Part shown: positions 43,762-55,005 of the stretch, piece by piece
Numbering within the stretch: the first letter of the stretch is position 1
Layout of the letters: each line of letters starts with the position of its first letter
DNA from: Isoetes taiwanensis
Lineage: Eukaryota; Streptophyta; Lycopodiopsida; Isoetales; Isoetaceae
NCBI GenBank assembly: GCA_021234155.1
Contig: JAJEKV010000005.1
Location: 5,458,952-5,522,951, forward strand
Reading direction: 5' to 3'
DNA length: 64,000 nucleotides
Position numbers and translations under genes: made by a program
The notes under the pieces: model-generated
Databases searched by the model: none
What the model was told of the DNA's origin: nothing
Seen by the model: only the letters and a program-made list of their open reading frames with translations

Positions 43762-43829
43762 TCAGCAAAGTTTGAAACATATACAAACGGGATATTATCA
43801 ATCTTGCGGCAATTAAAGCTCATTGACAC

Positions 43830-44930
43830 TATAAAAGGATTTTGAAGGGATGCGGACTTGAATATAAGCACGGGAAGGAGAACCAAAGTTGCGGATGCAT
43901 TAAATTCGGATAAGTATTCAAGCTATATCCATGAAAGCGAAATTTGTTGATTTGGAACCTATGAAAGAAGAATATGTGAGCGACCCCTCCTTTGCTACTC
44001 GCATGCATTGGGTACAAAAGGATGGAAGAGATTCTTTGGCGATATAGAATCCATAATGGATTATTATTCTATCGAAATCGTACTTGTATTACACAAGCAT
44101 CTGAGGTTGAAAGTTATACGAGGAATGTCATGAACCTCCATACTCACGGTCATAGAGGAATTCAAGCTACTTTGGCAACCGTTAAGCGATGTTTCTTTTG
44201 GCCAAAGCTTGAAAGAGATGTAAGAAAATATGTCGAAGCATGTCTTATTTGTCAACAAACAACTTCTCTTGGTAAGCTTCTTGGGATTAGTACAACCTTT
44301 GCATATTCGGAAAAACCATGGAAGCATATCACCATGGATTTTATTCAAGGATTACCAAAGATTCTCACAAGAATGATCAAATTTGGACAATAGTAGGCGT
44401 GTTGTCTAAACAAGGCTCATTTTATTCCTTGTAAATCTAGCATGATTGCGCTCATGCGAAGCAAGCAAGATTTTCTTAAAAAGGAAATATTTAAGGTCCA
44501 TGGGATGCCGATGCAATCATAACGGATAGGGGATCCCCTTCTCAGCTAGCAAATTTTTGGGGTGGTCTTATGAAAAACTTAGGCCGACTTTAAAAAGTAT
44601 TCCACTGCATATCATCCCCAAACGGATGGTCAGTCTGAGGTTGTTAATCGAGTTATTGAAGATATGCTGAGATCTTATGTTGCTGAAAGGAAAAGCCAGT
44701 GGGAAGAATATCTTTATCTCTTGGAGTTTGCCTATAATAACACGGTGCACTCAGTTACCCAAAGAACTCCTTTTGAAGTAGTATACAGATATTCTTTGGA
44801 ATCCCCAATTACCAAGCTTGGAGGAGAAGTACCTGCTTCCGATGAAGCCACTGCGGACTTTACAGATATTTTGCGAGAGGTAAAGGCTCGAATCCAGAAA
44901 AGCCAGGAATTGATGGTTTCTAAACTTGCA
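43830..44930 (+). pseudogene. Integrase of the outer Ty3/gypsy element
   Basis: The frame 43992-44393 holds the zinc module (HTHGHRGIQATL, RDVRKYVEACLICQQ) and the first catalytic D in ITMDFIQGLPK. After frame breaks, AIITDRGSP (about 44518) gives the second D and HPQTDGQSEVVNRVI (about 44625) the catalytic E. The frame 44664-45014 continues MLRSYVAERKSQWEEYLYLL, EFAYNNTVHSVTQRTPFEVV, matching the nested element's fragment at 36336-36662. All three catalytic residues are readable, but in different frames. Confidence 0.92.
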
Positions 44931-45414
44931 AAGAAGCGAAAAAAGGGTTGTTTACAAAAAAGATCAATGGGTTTGGATCCATCTTCCCAAAAAGCGTCTA
45001 CGGAAGATAGGTAACCGGTATGTAAAACTGGCACCTAGGTATTATGGTCCATTTCAAATTGACGACAAAGTTGGTGAGAATGCTTATCGTTTACATTTAT
45101 ATGGGAAATGGACTAACTTGCACCCAGTTTTTAATGTGGAAATACTAAAACCCTATAAGGGAAGTGAAATTTCTCCTGAGATTTTGCAGAGAATGGAACA
45201 ATCGGAACCTCCCAACATTAAAGATGATGAAGAGGTGCTGGAATCGGAGAAAATACTGACACATCAAGATAAGGAGACTAGAAGTTCCTCTTATCGAAGA
45301 TATCTCGTGAAATTTAAATTTCATCCGTCCACCGATGCGGTATGGTATTCTAAGACTCAATTAAAAGAATACAATTCCTTGGTGGAAGAATATGAAAGAA
45401 CTTTGCAAGAATAA
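44926..45414 (+). pseudogene. Integrase C-terminal and chromodomain-like tail
   Basis: The open frame of 162 residues reads YKKDQWVWIHLPKKRLRKIG, then APRYYGPFQIDDKVGENAYR (the GPY/F module), HPVFNVEILKPYKGSE, and ends SYRRYLVKFKFHPSTDAVWY, KTQLKEYNSLVEEY. The last part matches the chromodomain-like YLVKFK..P..AxW motif in plant chromoviruses, less canonical than the 3.2-kb copy. It overlaps the upstream integrase frame because of a frameshift near 44930. Confidence 0.88.
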
Positions 45415-45554
45415 TAGGCAAAGTTCACAGACTTTCAAACATTATATTTTGAATTCCTTATTATTATATTTGCAATTGCTTTATTTAAATACGTAAGTAT
45501 TGCTATGCATAGTATTATTAAATCCTTTACCAACGATTGTAAAGATGTTAACAC

Positions 45555-45730
45555 CTCTAACTGAATTGAGGTCATCCCTAATGGAAAAGGGAACGAAAAT
45601 CCTCTAAAGGAATTGAGGTAAGGAAACGAAAATCCTCTAAAGGAATTGAGGTCATTTCTAACTGAATTGAAATGAGAAATCCGTAACTTCTAAAGGAACT
45701 GAAGTTATCGACTTAAATATCCTTAAACGA
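45555..45730 (+). repeat. Short tandem array upstream of the polypurine tract
   Basis: Repeats of CCTCTAAAGGAATTGAGGT with intervening GAACGAAAAT, in varying lengths. The nested elements have the inverted counterpart (TTCCTTTAGAG) at the same position next to their polypurine tracts. Confidence 0.8.
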
Positions 45731-45775
45731 ATAAGGATAGACAATTTTTCCTCGAGGTTAACGCGGACGTTTAAC

Positions 45776-45792
45776 CTCGGGAAGGGAAGGAT
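45776..45792 (+). other. Polypurine tract of the outer element
   Basis: CTCGGGAAGGGAAGGAT immediately precedes the LTR start TGTTACGGC. Plus-strand priming site for reverse transcription; it is conserved inverted at 27902 and 31221. Confidence 0.85.
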
Positions 45793-46420
45793 TGTTACGG
45801 CTTGACGCCGGCTTGGGGGAGTGGTTCAGTATCTCGTATCGGGGAATAATAATCACAAGCTAGTTTATTACTTAGAGGTAATTTATATTTTAAAGTCACT
45901 TGGGACAAGGTTGGCGAATTAAAGATATAAGGCTATAAGAACCATTGGGGTTTATATTTTTAATTTAAAATGGCGTGGCTGATAACGGGTCGCGGACCCA
46001 GCCACTGAAATATCTCGAAATCATTCCGGAACTCCCGGAACTGCGGATTAAAGGTCGATCCAGACTAAGAAAAGGCTGAATCAAGGATATTTTCGGCCGA
46101 ATCTCTTCCTTGCCTTTAAAACAGATATCTAGGTTTAAAAAAGGTGTAATCCGGAATTAGGTCGAAGTTCTCTATAAAAACAACTACTGCCTTCATTTCA
46201 GATCAGAGAATCCGATTGAGAGATTGAGAAGCGTCTTCTGCCTTGTCGTTTATAAACACTAAGTAGAGTTTAAACCCTTGGTAGAAGAACCCGATTGTTG
46301 TGAGGCTATCAAGATAACGATTTCTTGATTAATAATCTGAACCCGGTTGGGCGGTTGTAGAACTCCTAAAGATTGGAGTGTTTTATTTGTTTGTCTATTA
46401 ATTATTAAGTATTTGTATTA
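45793..46420 (+). repeat. 3' LTR of the outer Ty3/gypsy element
   Basis: 628 bp from TGTTACGGCTTGACGCCGGC to TTTGTATTA, followed by the target duplication ATAAA. It retains the 5' bases deleted in the other LTR. CTATAAAAACA (about 46172; also about 27003 in the 5' LTR) is the likely TATA box. Confidence 0.93.
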
Positions 46421-46649
46421 ATAAACTCTATTGAGATTAAAACGTAGATTCAATATCAATAATAGGAGACCATTACTGGTCCACCTTCTGGAGCTCGGGT
46501 TCTGGCGGCGAAACTTTGATAGGCGATATCTCTCTTATCAGGTGTCAGATTTCGGCGTGCTTGGGCTCATTGGAAAGCTTGCTTCGAGCTCTTTCCATAG
46601 GTCATCAGCTGTTTTGCATGTGGTTTGTTGCCTCAAACAGCTAGGCTGG

Positions 46650-48390
46650 TTCGGATGTTATGGCTTCTGCTAGGCAGGCTGATGGGGGATCGATTGAGCC
46701 TCATGGCTTGGGGCAGAAGCCAAGGGGGATGGCGAGGAGAAAGAATCCTCCAGTAAAGGGGAAGGGCGCGGGTCTCGGCTGCCTGAAGAGGCGTGGGCTG
46801 TAGGAAGTGGCCTGCCATTGGTGGCAGAGATGAGGGAGCTCTTGGAATCCCCTTCGGTTGAGAGGTATGTGGATTGCTCTCCCTCTCAATATAATTACCG
46901 GGACCCCATGGGTTGTGTTTTGGAAACTCCAGTCTTGATTCCATCAAGCATGCCCCCTTTAGGCGGATGCGTGATGCCCTCTTCCCTGTGCTTGGAAAGG
47001 GATCGCTTGGCGGGTGATCGCCCCTCCGATTTGTCTCTAGGGTGCCCCTCGGATACCTTTGAGGGTGCCACGCCCCCAACTCTGTCTTGCGGCTTTTGGA
47101 GTAATGACACTATTGCTTTCGCATCACTTTCGTAGGGGTTTTCGATTGGATCAAACGCAAGGCTCGAGTGTAGGAGGGCCTTGTGTTCAAGAGGCTCTAA
47201 AATTTGTGGAGGATCATCACTTTCTGTTGACTGCGAGGCTGACTCCCGGGGACTCCATGGATAGATATTGATCATACCAGGCATGTTCAGACCATTGAGA
47301 ATCTAGTTTCATTTGCGGTATTGGGCTACTTCACGGGTTACATATTGGACACGAGGAGGTTTAGCTCTTGGCTTGCCGGACATCTGAGGCGGATTGGTTT
47401 GCCCAGGTATCAGTCTCTAAAATTCTTACCAAATAATTTCTTCATAATCATGTTTGAGGCTGAGTCTTCCGTGCAGCAATTGGTTAGTCAGGGGGGGTGA
47501 ATACTTTGGGTGAATCATATGTGTTATATCAGTATTATACTCTGGCAATGTCCACCAGTTCTTTGACAGCGGTTAAAATCCCATGTTGTTCCAGATTCAG
47601 GATCTTCCTCCTGATCTGATGGTGCCTGATTTCTTGGTTTCTATGTCTAATGGCCTGGGTGTATATTTGGCCCATTCTATTGTGCAGGTCCCCAAGATCT
47701 ATGTTGCTCTGCCTGCTTTGCAGCATGTGCCCACTTCTCTTCCAGTGGTAGTGGTCCCTGGCATTTTCTCTTCCGATTGAAGCTTTTGAATGGCTCTGAG
47801 ATCCGGCGGATGTTTCCATCTATTGTGCTACAATCTAACCCTGTTGATGATCCTGGTGGTGCTTGTGATGTGGTACGGGTTGCAGGTGCTTATGCAGGGG
47901 CCCGGGATTCCTCTGTTCCTAAGGCAGCAGGCAGAGAACTCCGTGGTGCAGTGAGTGGAGTTGGACGAGGTGGTGTGGTTGGGAGAGGTGGTGTGCGACG
48001 AGGCCAGGGCAGGCTTGCTGCTGGCCGCCCATTGGATGGCGGGGCTAGGGGACGTGGTGGCTCAGGGGAGGGCTCAGATGATGATTTGGTTGTGGCTAGG
48101 TCTGAGGACAGGGCTGTGGGAGGGGCTGGTGATCCTGCTGGGGATGTCTCGATAGCAGTATGTGCTGAGCATGAGGTGGCTGGAGCAGCCCGATTGGAGG
48201 TAGAGACTAGTGTGGCCGGAGGTGCCTGGGGGACTTCCAACACGTGTTGGAAGTGGAGTGTCACGTAGAGCGGTTGTGGGTCACTTTAATGTGATTAATC
48301 CTCTGGCTCTAGATGATGACTCTGTGGAGTTGGCTGATGGCCTGGTGGGTAGGCATGTGGGGCTTTACACTTCTCCTCCGGGATGAATAG
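46650..48390 (+). pseudogene. L1 ORF1-like region with glycine/arginine-rich tail
   Basis: A possible start, MASARQADGGSIEPHGLGQK, lies at about 46659. Several frames follow; LGQKPRGMARRKNPPVKGKG is basic. Around 47440-47500 one frame reads FIIMFEAESSVQQLV, matching the FxFxFxxxxxxxxVL core of the DUF4283-type domain in plant L1 ORF1. The frame 47777-48268 ends in a GRGGVVGRGGVRRGQGR repeat (about 47960-48010), typical of RNA binding. ORF1 would coat the L1 RNA. The many breaks mean that only parts are readable. Confidence 0.6.
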
Positions 48391-49100
48391 GTCGATCCTC
48401 AGTTGGAATGTGCGGGGGGTGCGGTCCTCTAGTAGTAAGAGGGCCCGTGTTTCTTTGGCACTTCGGCAGTTGCGTCCTGATATATATTGTTTGCATTCAG
48501 GAGCATAAGTGTCACAGGGGTGACAAGTCCAGGCTCATGAATATGGTTGGTAGGCAGTTTGTCTCTATCGCTTCTTCTTCTGGGCGGACTAGTGGGTGTA
48601 CTCTTATTGCTTGGAGGATGGATGTGCAGGTCACATACTCTGCAGCAAACAGGTTTGATCGGTGGGCAATATTTAAGTGGTTGGAGGGAGGGCAAGAGTG
48701 GGGGATTGTTAATGTTTATGCCCCTAATCAGCCTTCTCAGCGGGGTGCTTTATGGGCCACAGTACGGAATAAGTTGCGAGCCTTTGGTGGGTTGCAGGTT
48801 GCTTGGTTGCTGTTAGGGGACTTCAATATGGTAGAGCGAGTAGAGGATCGCTCTGGTTCTGGAACTCAGGTTGTGCATGGGTTTGAGAGGAACCAGTGGT
48901 CTCGTTTGTTGCAGGATTTGGCCTTGGTTGAGGTCCCTCGGGACTTGTCTTTCACCTATTGTAATAGGCAGATTGGTGCGGGCCCGGCGTATGCTAGGCA
49001 TGACCGGTGCTATACTTCCCCATGCGCACTGGATGGTGTGCCCTCTTTGTGACGGAGTAACATTCTGTCTACCTCCGTTTCTGATCATTACCCTCAGGTT
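48384..49100 (+). pseudogene. L1 ORF2 endonuclease domain
   Basis: ORF2 likely starts at 48384 (MNRSILSWNVRGVRSSSSKR); SWNVRG is the first AP-endonuclease motif. After a frameshift near 48500 the frame reads IQEHKCHRGDKSR (catalytic QE), WGIVNVYAPNQPSQR, WLLLGDFNMVERVEDRSG (GDFN) and GPAYARHDR (the L1 ARLDR equivalent). The domain nicks target DNA. Stop near 49050, then further frame changes. Confidence 0.9.
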
Positions 49101-50720
49101 TTATCCAGTCAGGGTGCAGTTGCCTCTCGGCCCTCTAGGACAGTGTTCCGTTTGAACACCCAGCTTCTGGCTGATGCAGATTTCTCGGCCCAGTGCCAGG
49201 AGTTGTGGCGTGATACCTTTTCATCTCTGAAGGGTATGTCTGGTATGGTGACTGCGTTGGCCAGGATGAAGCGTTTTGCCAAGGTCTTTGGTAGGCAGCG
49301 TGTGCAGCAGGAGTTGTATGGTCTCTATCAGAGAGTTGGAGAAGATTCGGGCGCAGCCTTCTGATGGCATTAGGGAGAATGCAGTGTTGTAGCGTATTGT
49401 TGCTCTGGAGCAGGTTAAAGTGCAGGAGACGCGTGTGAAGGCGGCCCTTACCTAGTTGAAGGAGGGGGACACAAGTTCGTCGGTGTTCTTCAGAGCAGCT
49501 AGGCAGCGGCGATATGAAGCATCTATGGCGTCCCTTGCTTTGCTTGATGGCCGGACTTTGGAGGATCCCGCTGATTTGCAGCGGTATGTGCATGCTCATT
49601 TCTCAGGGTTTTTTGCACAGCGCACTCTTCCCTATGAGTAGGAGATGCATGAGCTTGTTTTGGGGCTGTTAAGCCATCTATTCTGCCTCACCAGCGTGAG
49701 AGCTTGGAGCAGGAGCTCTCCAGAGAGGATTTAGCGGAGGCATGTATGTGCATGGCCAAGGATAAATGTCCTGGGCTGGATGGCATCCCTGTGGAGTTCT
49801 TTCAGACTTATTGGGAGTGGGCTGGTGAGTCTGTGTACCAGGTGTATCTTGAGTTGCTGCAGTCTTCTCAAATGGATAGGATCTCGAATACCGCATGCAT
49901 TTCCTTGATTCCTAAGGTTAAGCAGCCTTCTACCATTAATGATTGGAGGCCTATCTCCTTGTTGTCCTTTGTGTACAAGATTATTGCGAAAGCCCTGGCA
50001 GAGAAGTTGAAGCCGGTGTTGACTTCTTCCATTAGTAAGGTGCAGTCTGGGTTTGTTCCTGGGAGGAACGTTTTGACTAATGTTGCCGCAGCTTATGAGG
50101 GTCTTTATTGGGCCAGGAGAACAGGTCAAGGCATTGCCTATCTTAAGCTTGACTTTGCCAAAGCTTACGATAGTGTCTGTTGGGAGTTCTTGTCTACCAT
50201 GATGTTAGCGTTGGGCTATAGTCCACGCTTTACAGAGACAGTCATGAAGCTGCATAGGTCAGCATGGGCTACGGTGGTGTACCAGGGTGAACCCTCCGCC
50301 TTTTTCTCCTTAGGCAGAGGGGTGCGTCAGGGGTGCCCTTTGGCACGGTTTTTGTTTACGATTGTGGCGGAGACACTCTCTCAGTTGTTTTTGGCTGCAG
50401 TGGAGGAGGGGGTCGTGGATGGGCTTCGGATGCAGGATGGTAGCCAGTAGATTATTAACCAGTTTGCCGATGACACTTTCCTCTTCTTGGTGGCAGAAGA
50501 GAGGAATCTGCGGAATGTGACGAGTTTGCTGGATACTTTCTCCTTGGCCTCAGGCATTCTTCTGAATTGGGGTAAATGCTCCGCATTATGGGCCCAGCTG
50601 ACTCCGCCTCCCCCTTGTTTGGCTCTATTCCCTTGGAAGGTGCTTCCAGGTAATGTGTGTACTAAGCTGTTGGGTATTCCCTTTGGAGGGGATGTTTCCA
50701 TAGGGAGGGTGTAGGATTAG
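49101..50720 (+). pseudogene. L1 ORF2 reverse transcriptase domain
   Basis: The lead-in (49150-49660) includes LKEGDTSSSVFFRAARQRRY, the xWLKEGDxNTxFFH landmark of plant L1. The frame 49704-50450 reads MAKDKCPGLDGIPVEFFQTY, ISLIPKVKQPSTINDWRPIS, VQSGFVPGRNVLTN, LKLDFAKAYDSVCWEF, GRGVRQGCPLARFLF. After a TAG it reads INQFADDTFLF (FADD active site), then GILLNWGKCSALWA. This is the L1 clade, clearly different from the LINE at 12-14.5 kb. Stops at 49390, 49453, 49639, 50448, 50712 and 50718 are all TAG where glutamine is expected or plausible. Confidence 0.93.
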
Positions 50721-51331
50721 ATTTTGCAGGGGTTGCAGAAACACCTCAATTGGTGGAAGGGTAGCAAGTTGTTCATGGCAGGTAGGATTACTATTGCCAA
50801 GTCAGTACTTTGTAGCACTCATGTGTATACAGCATCTGCGATGTTAGCTCCTGAGGGTAAGATACAGGCTTTGGATAAGATTGTTCGAAATTTTGTGTGG
50901 GGCGGGGATGATGAAGGGGCGTTTGTTAAAGTGGCTTGGTGGAAGTGTCTCCACGATGAAGGCCACAACCAGGGCAGAGAGGGCTCACACCCGGCCTAAA
51001 CTGACTCACAAGGGCATTCACCCTGATACAGCGGTGCACCACCTGCCACAGAAGCACCCTAACCGACTCAGGTACAAGCTATTTCAAAGCTTTCTGGTGT
51101 TCCCGGGATTAGTAGAGCGGAAGTTTGCCATTTGGCGGGACTTCTTGGGTGTTGTAGATGGTGATGGTCAGTTTGTACAGCAGTAGAGTTGCAATTTTTC
51201 TGAGAGTTTGTTGTGGAGTGACGAGGTATCGCTGTCTCTTCGGGGCAGTTCTCCTTCCTCCTCACTTGCTTTGTAACATTACCATTCTTTTAATACATTG
51301 ATGACACAGTTCTTCAAAAAAATAATAATAA
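50721..51331 (+). other. L1 ORF2 end and 3' untranslated region
   Basis: LQKHLNWWKGSKLFMAGRIT, SAMLAPEGKIQALDKIVRNF and VWGGDDEGAFVKVAWWKC are typical post-RT phrases of plant L1 (to about 50955). A cysteine/histidine-rich module is not cleanly readable. The A-rich tail at 51316-51331 closes the element. Confidence 0.75.
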
Positions 51332-51384
51332 GAGGAGAGTGCATTGGTCTATTGAATCTAACTAAAGAATTTTTTGACTTCATC

Positions 51385-51396
51385 TGGTATCAGAGC
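51385..51396 (+). other. Primer-binding site of the plus-strand copia
   Basis: TGGTATCAGAGC, tRNA-Met(i) complement, nine bases upstream of the gag ATG at 51405. Confidence 0.9.
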
Positions 51397-51404
51397 AGGA
51401 CACC

Positions 51405-52473
51405 ATGGCAAGCAGATTAGGAGCTTCATTATTAAGTGCAATTGAAGTTTACAAAGGAGGAGCTGGTTTCCAAGTGTGGAAAGAAAAGATTGAAGAAGTG
51501 TTGAGAGTTGAGGGTCTATGGGAATTTGTTGAAGAACAAATTCCAGAGGTTGCTCAAGCAACTAGGGGGACGAACCTATGCAACTGCTGCTGCATCAGGA
51601 ATAAGTAGTCCAATGAGAGAAGGTAGTTCAAGTGGTGGAGCTGGTGGAACATCAGGTTCTCAGGAGGTTAGCAATCCAGGAATTAATGCTGAAAGTAAAG
51701 CAAAGATTCTGGAGGCTAAAGCTGTAACTAAAAGAAAGATAAGTGCTAGTATCCTTCTTAAAATGAGGGGCATGTCACCCAAGGAGATATGGTCATATAT
51801 GTTGCAAACATATCAAGTAAAGTCCTCCTCTCAGCTGAATGTCTTGGACAAGGAGCTCAGAGATTTGAGGTTTGGAGATAAAGATGATGTAAAGGATATT
51901 TTTGAAAAATTTGATAATATCATTGCAGCATGGAAGCAGTTGGAGTACCCATATCTAGGGAGTTTCAGATAAATTGCATTGCAAAGATATTTTTGAAACA
52001 CAAGCAACTTGATACTCTTGTTAAGAATGTTGCCAAGGGTCGAGAGGAGGCAGAAAGGATGATAAAAACTGAGTTGGAGCAGAATGAAGTTCTAAATGAT
52101 GAAAATGATGAACGAAGCGAGATTTTATACACCAAATGGTAAAGGACGAGGTATGCAAGGTAAAATTAGTCCTTGTTTCATATGTGATGCATATGGCCAT
52201 CTTAAAGCCAACTGCCCTAAACTAAGCAAAGGGAACAAGTGTTTCGATTGTCAAGGACATGGACATTTCACTAATGAATGTCCCAGTCCCAAAGACAATA
52301 ATAGAGGAGGGTTTAGAAATAATACTAGTAGGGGAAGAGGATTTAATAGCAAGGGAGGCACTCATGGAAGAAGAATGAATGCTGGGAGGGGCAGAGGCAA
52401 ATCTACAACAATAAACATGGCAGCAAAAAGATCAAAGAAGAAGAAGAAATTCAAGATGAGGATGCTGAGGTAA
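51405..52473 (+). pseudogene. Copia gag with two CCHC zinc knuckles
   Basis: The start MASRLGASLLSAIEVYKGGA and FQVWKEKIEEVLRVEGLWEF is the N-terminus of plant copia gag. It continues, shifted, with KAKILEAKAVTKRKISASIL, PKEIWSYMLQTYQVKSSSQL and FDNIIAAWKQLEYP. The frame 52096-52473 has CFICDAYGHLKANC and CFDCQGHGHFTNEC, two CX2CX4HX4C knuckles (from about 52174), then an RG-rich tail. Gag packages the RNA. At least three frameshifts separate these parts. Confidence 0.9.
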
Positions 52474-52499
52474 GCTACCCTAAAACATTATCAGTTGGT

Positions 52500-53760
52500 T
52501 TTGATTGTGATCTAAAGGATGATGATTTCTATGTGTTAGATATTGGAGCTGAGAGAAGCGTGATTAAATCATCTTCTAAGCTCAAGAAAGGACTTGCAAA
52601 AATACAAGTTTTGTCCAAATGGGAGATGGAAATTTGCAAAAAGGTGGAGGAGGCTAGTTTGCTTGAATTATTTGATCTAAATGGAAAGCCAGTTATTCTT
52701 GAAAATGTTCTTTGTGTTCCACAACTAGTCAAGAATCCCATTTCAGTTACTCAACTAGTAGATCTTGGACATCATGTGCATTTTGAAAAGCACTACTATA
52801 AGGTCATGATGGATAATAAAATTAGGTTTCTGGCAAGACGAGTCGGCAAACTGTTTGGTTTCAGAAATGGTGACATGAATGCCATAAATGCTGTTTTAAT
52901 GCCAACCCTAAAACTATGGCATGAGAGGCTAGGCCATACTCATGTAAATAATTTGAAGTATATAATAAAAATAGGTCAAATTAATGTTGTAGACATTGAA
53001 GAAGAAACGTTTAGCTGTGCTGGCTGTCACAAAGATAAACACTGTAGATTGCCTTTTCCTAAGAAAGGAAAAAGGGCAAAAGAAATTAATGAACTCATTC
53101 ACATTGACATATGTGGACCGTTATATATAAGAAATATTCATGGGAAGAAGTATTTCATTACTTTCACATATGATTTTTCCATAAAAACAAAGGTGTATAC
53201 TTTGAAACATAAAGATCATGCATTTGAAGCTTTTAAAGCATATCAAGCTGAAGTAGAGAGGTAAACAGGCAAGAAGGTTAAATGTCTTAGAATTGACAGA
53301 GATGGAGAATTTGTTTCTGGCAGGTTTGACAACTATTGCTTCACAAATGGAATAAAGAGGCAACTTACATGCTCATACACACCTCAGCAAAATGGTATTT
53401 CAGAAGGAAAGAACATATCGATTTTGAACTCTATTTATGCTAAAACACACAAGCTTACCAAATTTTCTATGGGAGGAAGCTGGACACAGTGCTGTGGAGA
53501 TTCAGAACAAATTACCATCTAGAAGTACAAATGAAAAGGCACCAGATGAATTGTGGTATGTTTCTAAACCTGATTTCTGTAAATACAAAGCTTATGGATC
53601 TTAAGTTATTGTCATGTGCCAGAAGAAAAAAGGAAAAAATTAGATGATAGATCTATAGTCTGTTATTTGATAGGTTATGATAACCAATCAAAGGAATATA
53701 ATTATATGATCCTTTAAGGAAAAGGATACTCATAAGCCGGGATGTTCATTTAAGAACTTG
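52500..53760 (+). pseudogene. Copia protease trace and integrase
   Basis: YVLDIGAERSVIKSS (about 52530) stands where the D-S/T-G active site belongs; the middle residue is isoleucine, so the protease would be inactive. The frame 52533-53264 includes the gag-pre-integrase block LWHERLGHTHVNNL with C..C (CAGCHKDKHC) and integrase start IHIDICGPLYIRNIHGKKYF. A stop at 53262 replaces glutamate in ER-stop-TGKKVKCLR. Then IDRDGEF (second D) and TPQQNGISEGKN (E retained) follow. The end (YKAYGS, VCYLIGYDNQSKEYN) shows more breaks. Confidence 0.88.
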
Positions 53761-55005
53761 TTTCGAAGAGAAGTCAAGTCTGTCAGTCAAGGACCTCAAA
53801 AATCAGCTGCAACAAAAAGTCAGAATATTAGAACAGATTTAGAGGATGAAGAAACTACAGAGATACCACAGAATAAACCAGATATCGAACTAAATGATAC
53901 TCTTGAATATGAAGATCAAAATAACCATGAAAAAGATCATCCAACTCTTAAGAGGAAGATTAGAAAGGCTGAAGCAGAAAAATTGCTTGAAGAAGCAAAG
54001 GTTGATGTCGAAAAATATGGAAGACATAAAAAAGGAAAAAGCCTAAGGCTAATTGATAATCATGATAAGAAGGAGGAATTAAGCCATGTAATGGCAATTA
54101 TTGAACCACATGTGCCCAACAGTTATGATGAGGCCATAAATTCCAATGGACCACAAAACTGGAAACTTGCAATGGAGGAGGAACTCTCAGCCTTCAAAAG
54201 GATAGGGACATTTGAATTAGTTGAGAAAACATAATGACAGGAATATTGTAGACAATAAATGGATTTATAAACTAAAGACTGGACCAGATGGAAAATCAAA
54301 TATTTACAAAGCTAGACCGGTTGCAAGAGGATATTCACAGAAAAAGGGTTTAGATTGTGATGAGATTTTCTTCTATAGTCAAACTTGCAAGTATTAGAAT
54401 GTTGCTAGCTTATGCAAATGCAAATAATTTTGAAGTACATCACATGGATGTGAGTACTGCATTCTTGAATGCCAATTTGAAGGAAGAAATATTTATGAAG
54501 CAAGCTATGGGATTTGAACAAGGACACAACATGGTATAGAAATTAAAAAGAGCAGTTTATGGGTTAAAGCAATCACCTCGATAGTGGTATCTTTGCATGG
54601 ATAAATTTCTAAGAGAAAATAAAATTGAAAAGTTTCAAGGTGATGATCAAGGCAAAATTTGTATAATTGCTTTATATGTAGATGATTGTATAATGGTGGC
54701 AAATGATATAAATTATTTGAATGGATGCAAGCAGACTTTGAAAGATAAATTTAAGATGACAGATTTGGGTGAGCTGAGAAAGTTTTTGGGAATTGAAGTC
54801 AAAAGGGACAGGGAACATAAGGTAATGATTTTGACACAAACTTCAAACATCAAGAGAATACTTCAGAGATTTGGAATGATGAATTGCAAGACTGCGGAAA
54901 CACCTTTGTTTCAGGACACAAAATTTCAGCATCCATGTCACCAAAGACAAAAACAAATATGACACAAATGGCTAATACCCCATACAGAGAATTGCTTGAT
55001 TGTCT
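53758..55005 (+). pseudogene. Copia reverse transcriptase
   Basis: The frame 53758-54234 is the acidic linker plus the RT entry (SYDEAINSNGPQNWKLAMEE). 54357-54539 reads MLLAYANANNFEVHHMDVST and AFLNANLKEEIFMKQ. Then KLKRAVYGLKQSPR-stop-WY, and 54597-54962 reads IIALYVDDCIMVANDINYLN (YVDD active site) and FKMTDLGELRKFLGIEVKRD. Stops at MV-stop-KLKRA and PR-stop-WY are explained by single G-to-A or C-to-T changes. RNase H is absent. Confidence 0.92.

Larger units (their letters stand above)
26624..46425 (+). mobile_element. Outer Ty3/gypsy retrotransposon with target duplication, interrupted by nested elements
   Basis: Two near-identical LTRs in the same orientation (26629-27250 and 45793-46420) are flanked by the perfect 5-bp target duplication ATAAA (26624-26628 and 46421-46425), proving they belong to one insertion. 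The 5' LTR lacks about 16 bases just after its TG. Both LTRs end in TATTA, where relatives at 27281 and 30599 show TATCA: a C-to-T change at the canonical CA end. Gag-pol lies at 41085-45414. Everything between about 27261 and 41084 is inserted inverted relatives, a Helitron and captured sequence. Confidence 0.93.
46430..51331 (+). mobile_element. L1-type LINE retrotransposon, degenerate
   Basis: The order is ORF1-like region, AP endonuclease, reverse transcriptase, then a 3' region ending TTTAATACATTGATGACACAG..TTCAAAAAAATAATAATAA at 51331. That short A-rich tail is the L1 3' end. GC content is higher than in the flanking gypsy and copia elements. The 5' limit is not sharp; it lies after the target duplication of the outer Ty3 element (46425). 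I see no convincing target duplication for this element. All six stops I can place in the recognised pol frame are TAG. Confidence 0.9.
51332..55005 (+). mobile_element. Ty1/copia retrotransposon, plus strand, degenerate
   Basis: It contains a primer site, gag with two CCHC knuckles, protease trace, integrase and RT in the copia order (integrase before RT). Only about 50 bases of possible 5' LTR (to TTTTTGACTTCA, 51382) remain after the L1 tail. The RNase H and 3' LTR are missing: readable sequence stops near 55005 (TPYRELLDCL). It then meets the 3' flank of a second copia in opposite orientation. Confidence 0.92.

Noticed and set aside
47777-48268. Possible host glycine/arginine-rich RNA-binding protein
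   Set aside because: Position directly before an L1 endonuclease makes it the L1 ORF1 tail.
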